Positions 57,338 to 64,000 of a stretch of DNA of 64,000 bases are shown piece by piece. The position numbers were made by a program, and so were the translations under genes. Source of the DNA: Aquatica leii (Eukaryota > Arthropoda > Insecta > Coleoptera > Lampyridae); the NCBI GenBank assembly GCA_035610365.1, contig CM069439.1, positions 24,069,533-24,133,532 of the forward strand. The letters run 5' to 3'. Numbering within the stretch: the stretch's first letter is position 1; each line of letters starts with the position of its first letter. The notes beneath the pieces are model-generated. The model saw only the letters and a program-made list of their open reading frames with translations, was not told the origin of the DNA and searched no databases.

Positions 57338-57398
57338 ACAAAAATAAATTAAAGTGGTTTTACATGCCCCTCCTAAACGAAGAAGTCTGAATTAATTA

Positions 57399-58846
57399 GT
57401 AAACATACAGAGAAGGAGAAAGAAACTTTACCAAGAACAATTAACCAGTATTCAAAATAAAAAAAACGTGAATTTTTAAGTAACATTTACAATAAATAAT
57501 TTTTTTACTTGCAGTATTAATCATATGCTGTTACTGATCTTGTATTTTTTGCATTTATTTTGTTTTGAAAATATATGCAGAGTATTAATGAATATATAAT
57601 TGTTTTATTAAGATATTAAATTTAAACTAAAATGATTAAAGCCTCTTAGGGGAGGCAACTTTTGCTTGGCACAACAGTGCTAACGCACCCTGTTTTTTTT
57701 ACGTCAAAATAAGTTTTTCTAATTTTTCAAATACTCTTCATTTCGCGAAAGATTTTCACAGAAAGATTTTGAAGTAATTAATAATCTCAAATCAAACAAA
57801 ACAACGCTTTAAAGTTTTAAATCGATGCCAAAAACGTTAGGATAATAAAATAATAACAATTTCTGCAATTTACAAGTAAATAACTTCAATTTATTTTATT
57901 TAAATCAAAAACGAAATTATGGTTCTAATTTGTCAAATAAAATTTTGTTATTTTTAGTATTTTTCAGCAAAAATTATTTTTCTCGCAAATTCTTAAAAAC
58001 AAAAGCTGAAGTCGACCGGACACTACTATTCACCATACAAAATCATAGTTTATTTTTGAAATTAATGATGGTACACGCTATTGGATTTAATAATTACAAC
58101 AGGATCTGTTAACAACATGTAATAACTGTACAATTGAATGATCTAAAAGTACTGTTGTAAAAATGTAATATTACAGCAAGGAAATGTTCGTTCTAAAACA
58201 AAACGTGTAATTTAATTATTGAATATCCCATGAAAACGTCGACATAAATACAAAATAAATTCTTCTTTGATAATCGTATGAAAAAATATTTTTCAAACAA
58301 CTTTTCAATAATGTGCATAATTTATTTAAATAGACAGCTTAAATAAATTTTACATTGCGTTCATGATCGTTTAGTTAATGACAAAGTAAGTAGCGGCACA
58401 TACAAAATTTTAATGAGGTTCTGTATAAATTATATTACAAACTTTTCATCTTCCTCCCAACTTTATCGAAAATTAAATTTACAAAGATCAATAAAAAGTG
58501 TTAAAAATTAAAATATTCTTTTAATAAATCATCGACTTAAGTGTGTAAGGAAAAAGAAAATATTTACTTATTGTTTTTTAAATTATATAAGAAAAAGTAT
58601 CCAAACTTCTCGACGCGTGTGTAAAGCTCAAACGCAAACGAAAACCATGAACATTAACAACAATTTGAAGACTATTTTGTAATCTTTAGTGACTAAGCTA
58701 TGGAAAATACAAAACAAAAACATTCATCTGCGTAATTCTCTAGAGCTTTTGTAGTCTTTGGCTAGTTCGCTAGGGTAATCACAGTTGTCCCTTGTCAGTC
58801 ACCGTAATTAATTTGCAAAATAGTTAGGCCGTGAGATGTCTAAGAT
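57399..58846. other. Non-coding stretch
   Basis: No gene recognised. Confidence 0.45.
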
Positions 58847-59212
58847 CTAATTCAACAACCATTTGCGTTTCTTTTTGTTGTTGTTTTGTTCAAAATTTAA
58901 TATCGTCAAAAACAAGAAAAGATCGAAAGAATTGCTACCCTTTGCCATAAATCGTGAATTAAGTATAAGTTTGGCGTTTCGATTAAATAAATGAACAATC
59001 CATACCCGAAAAGTCTTACATTGTTCAAGTGCAATTACAAACATTGAACAGAGATAATTTGCATGACTGGTTAGAATACACCCGAAATATCTAATAATAT
59101 TATCTATTGCAACGAAGTTGCTAAAACCATGTGAATAATGATGAATATGAAACATCTGCATGTTATTAAACTTTCCAAACTTATTAATGGCATCGGTTAA
59201 CTTCGATAACAT
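58847..59212 (-). CDS. Unidentified 121-codon open frame
   Basis: This is one of the longer open frames outside transposon remnants. It starts MLSKLTDAINKFGKF and has a hydrophobic middle (FGCILTSHANYLCSMFVIAL), then a basic tail (NNNKKKRKWLLN). No motif is recognised. It could be an exon of a host membrane protein, but the length is within what chance allows in a 64-kb A+T-rich window, and I see no clear splice context. I list it only because it is the best non-transposon candidate. Confidence 0.12.
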   Translation of the reverse strand: MLSKLTDAINKFGKFNNMQMFHIHHYSHGFSNFVAIDNIIRYFGCILTSHANYLCSMFVIALEQCKTFRVWIVHLFNRNAKLILNSRFMAKGSNSFDLFLFLTILNFEQNNNKKKRKWLLN

Positions 59213-62200
59213 CTAAAGCTACGTATGCACTCTACACTGCCATTGAAAGTTTTTAATTGTATTCCAAAACCGAACGTGGAGCTCAAACTTCGTCGAGAAG
59301 CATTAAGAAGGGTACCTGAAATACACAATACATTAAGTAAATACGATTAAATCATACCTGTTAACCTTTAAGATAATGAGCATTAACAAATGTATTTATA
59401 AACCACCGCGCAATTAATTTAGAATTATTCTTGCTGCTAAGATGGCGTATACAAGAACAAGTTGTGCGAAAATTTATAGTAAAAGAACGGGTGGTTCGGG
59501 TTGTCGTTTTAATTTAGTAGGGGTCGAAATGCATTTTTGCAAACTAAAATAGTAGCAAAGTAATTAAACGATGATAAATGATGCTTCGTTTATGTGTTTC
59601 CCTATGTAATTAATTGAAGATTGACTGTATATTATACATACACGGTTTGTCGCCCCGTGTGCGAGGTAGCTGTACTTTTAGCAGACAGGCACTGCAGTCT
59701 AATGACACTAATTACTAACTGGGCTCGAATACATTCATGATTTAATCAGGCTGTTAACTTTAAAAATCAATTGTTAGTGGCTGAAACGTAGGCGCGCTTT
59801 TTAGCCGCCTGTTCGCATTGCCGTGCTAATGCATCGCAAACTGCAAGATAGCAACCGGTGTGGTATGTGAACTGCTATCAGTTCAATCGGCGAAGATAGT
59901 GCTGCTTAATGACGCATATTAGCTGCACCATTGTATCTTCTTGTATAATATTAGTAGTGAAAATTAACCGTTCCATTCTTGTCGAGAACCGCTAATTAAT
60001 TTAATGGACTTTTTCTTCAGTCTTTTGCTCTAAAATTTGATGAATTTCCGACAACTAGTAAATTAATTTTATTCAAGTTATCTGAACCATTAAAAACCAC
60101 ACTCTTGTACATACAAAATATTACCTGTTCATTTTAGTCAGATTAACCACGCCAATTATTTTGGAACATAGCTTTCACTCAAGTTAACAATGAAGTGTTA
60201 AGTAATGTATGAGATGAAACACCATCAAAAGTAACGTAATTAACTCGCATCTCATAAAAAAGTTTAAATTTTAATAAATCTTTAATCTTAAAAAATCTCG
60301 CCTTTGCAAATTTTTATAAAACCAATGTTGATTAAAAAAACTATCAAGTATCTCAAAATTTTACTTTTATTAGAAGCAAAGCTCTACTTTGTTTATAAAT
60401 AAATTTAAAATAGAAGAATGTACTACGAGAAATACCGTGCTAAATAACATATGGTTTAACCATGCTCTGTACCTGAACAACTGACTTTCCTAGAGATCGA
60501 TTCTGGCTCTATACTGCTAACCTACCAGTAACAAGTTTGTCACTTATCACAAACTCTCTTTCGCAATCGAAATATACTGGCTGAATACTAGCAAATAGAA
60601 GTCAGCCAAAATTACCTTGAAATAACAAATATCTCAGAAAAATTAAACATATCCATAAAGTCTGTAGATCTAGAAAAGAATCATCCGTATGACAGATGTG
60701 CTACGATTAGTATCCTCAACTGCTGAATACTTAAACAAGATTAGGTACTATAGTACAGTTAAAAAAAAGTTGTTTTAAGCACCTTCACCCACATAACCAA
60801 ATCACTTTATGCTCATAATGTAAAGCTAAACGTGAATTAGAAAGAGGAATAGCTAGAAAACTGTTCGAAAAAGATCTAGGACAAGAAATTGATCTAAAAA
60901 TATGTTGCAAAGTGTGACTATGATGCTAACAGACAATATCTTAATCGTCATAGTCATATTAAGTAAACGTAAAATCTCGTAATCCGCTATATTGTTCATT
61001 GCAAAAAAAACTCAATCATAATTGATCCCATTTTAATTCATATTATGTAAAGCCACAATCCAGAACCTTGAATCCAAAAACAATCTAAAATAAATCCTTA
61101 CGCTTTGAGGCAGGCAAAAATCTCACCATCCTTACATTCTAAGACCTGAATATGCAAGACCAAGGACAAGATCACATTTTTGTGAATAAAAATTTGTAAG
61201 TAATTCGTCATAAAATTGATTATTTTCTGAAATTGTTTTGATCCATTAAATAAAATATAATAAAAACCTAGCCATAGTTCAAAGCCTATAGATACAAAAT
61301 CAACTTTTGATTTCTGAAAATGTCATCAATTTATTTGAGTAAATTAAGACAAACTGCAGCTTTTTCGTAAATACCCAAATCTTCTACGAAAGTTTCAAAA
61401 TGTGCATGTTATTGCCATGCAGACAGTTTTTTTAGTATATGGCACAAATGTGATACTTTGAGCATAGTTTTCATGACTGTCCTATTGTAAAAAAAAAACA
61501 CAATTTTCTTGGCGTAGTTCAAATAGACGAAATAGGACGTTGCCAAGTAAAAACCATCATAAATTACAATAGTAGTATAGTGTTCAACTCCAATTTCCAG
61601 ACAGTTTTTTTTTTAATCTGGCTTTCAGTGGCTTAGTTTTTATGTAGTTTACTACGTCTACGACGCGTTCTAATATCAGATTCAATTGAGCACTTATCGA
61701 CTTTCGATTATAATTTTTCAAGCATATCAAGTAAGTATTGAGTTTTTGGTTTGAGAAATTTTTCAACTATGTTAAAGTGATTAGTTTCGAGATGTAACTT
61801 TAACTTACAGTGGAGTATACACTCGGATGCTAAAATTTTTAAACGCACACTGCCTTCTCTCTTCATTCTTTACGTCTACTAATGGAAAACTTGAAAACCA
61901 AAATTGAAATAGTAATCATCAGTATTTACGATATTTTAGTTTCTTTGATACTCCACTGGGCACTTTAATAGTCAACTTTTTTTTGGAACGAAAATTGTTT
62001 TATTTTGCCATGACTTCATAAAAACACAAAAAAAATAAAGCGAGCTGAACTGTTTTGCTGAAGTGGTGGTGTCGTACTTAAAACTTTCGCAAAACTATGC
62101 CATATTAGTCTAGGAAATTCTATGAACTTTACGTAAATTCCATATTTTTTTTAAATATTTCATGAGCCGTTTCAAAATGTTTTAAAAATATATTAAATAT

Positions 62201-62469
62201 AGTGCACACTTAGAGAACCACAGCATCGATTAAAAATAAAATCTTGGCTTTGGCCATCAGCTCATCACTCTACAGCAAACAACAAAAAATAAAAATAAAT
62301 CATATATTTTTATCTATGTTAATAAGTCATAAATCAAGACAAAGAACACTTAAGCAAAGCCAAGAACTAGACCTGAGCGCGTTACCATTAACTTTTATTT
62401 CCATCCGTTGTGATTTCAATGTTCTGGCTCGCGTTCTCGTCATAAAAATTAGACGTTAGCCTTACGACC
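59213..62469. other. Non-coding stretch with one G+C-richer island
   Basis: No gene recognised. The sub-region 59640-59990 is described separately. Confidence 0.45.
59640..59990. promoter_or_regulatory. Candidate conserved or regulatory non-coding segment
   Basis: This interval is clearly less A+T-rich than its surroundings, has no open frame and no transposon signature, and is dense in homeodomain-type cores (several TAAT and ATTA sites, for example 'actaattacta' and 'ttaatgac'). That is the look of an insect enhancer or conserved element, but nothing in the sequence proves it. Confidence 0.15.
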
Positions 62470-63760
62470 CTTAACAAAAGGGAAAACAAAATAACCGTCT
62501 CGGCTAACAACAGAGTGCTTGATTTAGCATTGGACGATTTAATTGGTAAATCCGCGACAAAAAAAGCGCCCAAACGCACCTACTACTCCTGTTGAAGACA
62601 AATCATACAATGTAACGAATCTCCTGAATGATAGGCTACTAAAGCTTATTTGTGGCATTGAAAAAGAGTCTCAAATTTTTTTAAATCTGACTAAACAAAA
62701 AATGAAATAAAAAAGGTACATTACTTTCAAACGGAGCAGTTTCGCTCCAAAAACATCTTACCTGCACTGGAAAAAGAATGGTCAGAATCCATATTCTATG
62801 ATTGGAGGCGCTGCGGCGGAAGAAACAAAAGCTTGGACTGAAGAAGTCTGTACGGTTCTCACCAAAGCCAGAAACCGAGCACAGATAACAATGAACATCT
62901 GCAGATGGTACTCTGGGAAGACGAACGGATCAAAGTAATAAAAATAGGTAAATACGTGTTCACAGGGTCACAAGTAAAGCTGCACCTAACGCCACACAGC
63001 GATAAAGAAACGACCAAGAGAAATGTTGAATCCAATGGCCCTAGTAGCAAAACGGGTACAATACGAATAAAGAACGAGAGTCAATCATATGCGGACCTGC
63101 TCAAAGGAGCTTGGGAACTTCTACAATATCCTCTCCACTTAAGGCGGCCAGGACAACACAGAATGGTCATCTTCTGATCGCTTCTGACAACCAGGAAACT
63201 TTGGAAAGCATTAAAAACAAAATAGATAAAGAAATACACGAGACAGAATGCGCAATTAAAGAGATAGGGAGAACTTGCACATTCATAATCTTGATGTAGT
63301 CACCACCAGAGAGGAAGGTCGGGATGCATTGGCGTGAATTATAAGTGACAACGAAGCTAATCAGATTAGACTGGGAAAATTACGACCGGCCAGATAGAAT
63401 ACGCAATCCGTAACGTTGGCGGCGCCGGGCGATGTAGCGGATAAGCTTCTAAAGACTAACCGACTAAGAATAGGGTTAAATAATTGCAGAATACGACGTG
63501 CTGAAATGCAGTAAATGTTGGGGAATAAGCCATCTTGCGCATAAATATAACGGTACAGATAAGAGCAAGTTATGTCTCAATTGCGGAAAGGCGAGGCACG
63601 ACAAGACATCGTGCAAAGAACCGAGTTTTTGCTATATATGCAGGTACGATAATCACTCTCCGTGGACCATGGCTTGTCCCGTATTTAAAAGACACACTTG
63701 TAGTAAGAGAGCAAATTTAACAAAAAATAGATATACGAACAAAGAACAAAATTAAAATCG
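62470..63760 (+). pseudogene. R1-like LINE ORF1 (Gag-like) remnant
   Basis: A disrupted Gag-like protein. The early part (about 62600-62700) reads VTNLLNDRLLKLI and a lysine/glutamate-rich stretch. Then EEVCTVLTKARNRAQ, SYADLLKG, ARTTQNGHLLIASD (with a frameshift at about 63130) and finally a triple zinc-knuckle region at 63500-63690. Of the three fingers, the first has lost its last cysteine (CSKCWGISHLAHKY), the second is intact (CLNCGKARHDKTSC) and the third, CYICRYDNHSPWTMAC, keeps the spacing. Three CCHC fingers with these spacings are typical of R1/Waldo-type LINEs; ORF1 protein coats element RNA. Several stops and frameshifts occur between 63297 and 63498. Confidence 0.7.
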
Positions 63761-64000
63761 TGCAAATTCACACCGGCAGAAGAATGGCAACCCAAGGACT
63801 AATACCAATAATTGCTAAAAAAAACTTAATTTAGACATCGTATTAAAAAATGAGCCCAATATTAATATAGCCACCAACGCTGACTTAACTATGGCATGGT
63901 CATACAATTGCGACCGGTGATTTAAACGCTAAGGCGATCGAATGGGGTGCCAAGAGACGAACAAAAGAAGCAAAGTTATACTAGAGCTGGTAGCAGCCGA
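63745..64000 (+). pseudogene. R1-like LINE ORF2 start (APE endonuclease), runs off the window
   Basis: Immediately after the zinc knuckles the sequence reads KIVQIHTGRRMATQGLIPII, then LDIVLKNEPNINIATNADL, which corresponds to the first blocks of an R1-type endonuclease (an ISEPN motif is expected; KNEPN is seen). A deletion jumps to TGDLNAKAIEWGAKR, the GDFN-type catalytic block with F replaced by L. The element continues past the window end. Confidence 0.65.

Larger units (their letters stand above)
57006..57398. mobile_element. PLE-like palindromic unit: 138-bp inverted repeat, each arm with a hammerhead-like core
   Basis: Arms 57006-57143 and 57261-57398 are reverse complements of equal length with no indels and only a handful of substitutions, separated by 117 bp of A+T-rich sequence. 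Each arm carries CTGATGA, a perfect 5-bp hairpin stem (GTGCT/AGCAC) and GAAACGTTG, the pattern seen in the PLE terminal repeats at 1.6 and 4.4 kb, but otherwise the arm sequence is different. It is most simply a minimal element made of two inverted terminal repeats of a different PLE family. Confidence 0.65.

Noticed and set aside
1-64000. tRNA or rRNA genes
   Set aside because: I looked for GGTTCGAATCC-type B boxes and rDNA-like blocks on both strands and saw none; a dedicated covariance search would be needed to be sure.

Overview
This window looks like a piece of an arthropod, probably insect, nuclear genome. It is strongly A+T rich and mostly non-coding, and I found no convincing host gene, tRNA or rRNA. 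Nearly all recognisable coding sequence is decayed transposable-element (TE) protein. The families present (Penelope-like, jockey-like, RTE-like and R1-like LINEs, Ty3/gypsy, mariner/Tc1, DD41D mariner-like, piggyBac, PIF/Harbinger, hAT, a TTAA-flanked Kolobok-like element and an unclassified long-TIR DDE-like element) fit an insect, but I cannot name the order or species from sequence alone.

Layout. 0.25-1.66 kb: a 5'-truncated Penelope-like element (PLE) with oppositely oriented terminal repeats. 4.3-9.0 kb: a second PLE, split by a jockey-like LINE (4799-7257) flanked by an 11-bp target duplication; the first PLE carries the matching empty site. 9.1-14.1 kb: Tc1, mariner-like and mariner remnants plus a hAT-type MITE with a perfect 8-bp target duplication. 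17.6-20.2 kb: an unclassified DDE-like transposon with ~125-bp terminal inverted repeats (TIRs) and an almost full-length broken transposase. 20.3-21.8 kb: a foldback repeat. 22.5-24.7 kb: a TTAA-bounded Kolobok-like element. 27.9-30.2 kb: RTE-like LINE and gypsy integrase remnants. 36.5-43 kb: old repeats, a LINE 3' end with 11-bp target duplications, a Tc1-like remnant, and a piggyBac element carrying a nested DD41D mariner-like element. 45.0-47.4 kb: a PIF/Harbinger element whose second gene lies antisense inside an apparent intron of the transposase. 48.2-50.7 kb: a hAT element with intron-containing transposase. 53.9-57.4 kb: MITE, RTE fragment, and a 138-bp-arm inverted repeat carrying hammerhead-like cores. 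62.5-64 kb: an R1-like LINE running off the window.

The 'genes' do not form a pathway; the window is a record of successive insertions. In several places relative age can be read directly (LINE after PLE, MITE after mariner, mariner-like after piggyBac, piggyBac after an older repeat). The items most worth a second look are the Harbinger gene-within-intron layout, the 57-kb hammerhead-like inverted repeat, the unclassified element at 17.6 kb and the two nests with internal empty-site evidence. All identities come from reading translations and motifs by eye; no database search was run.
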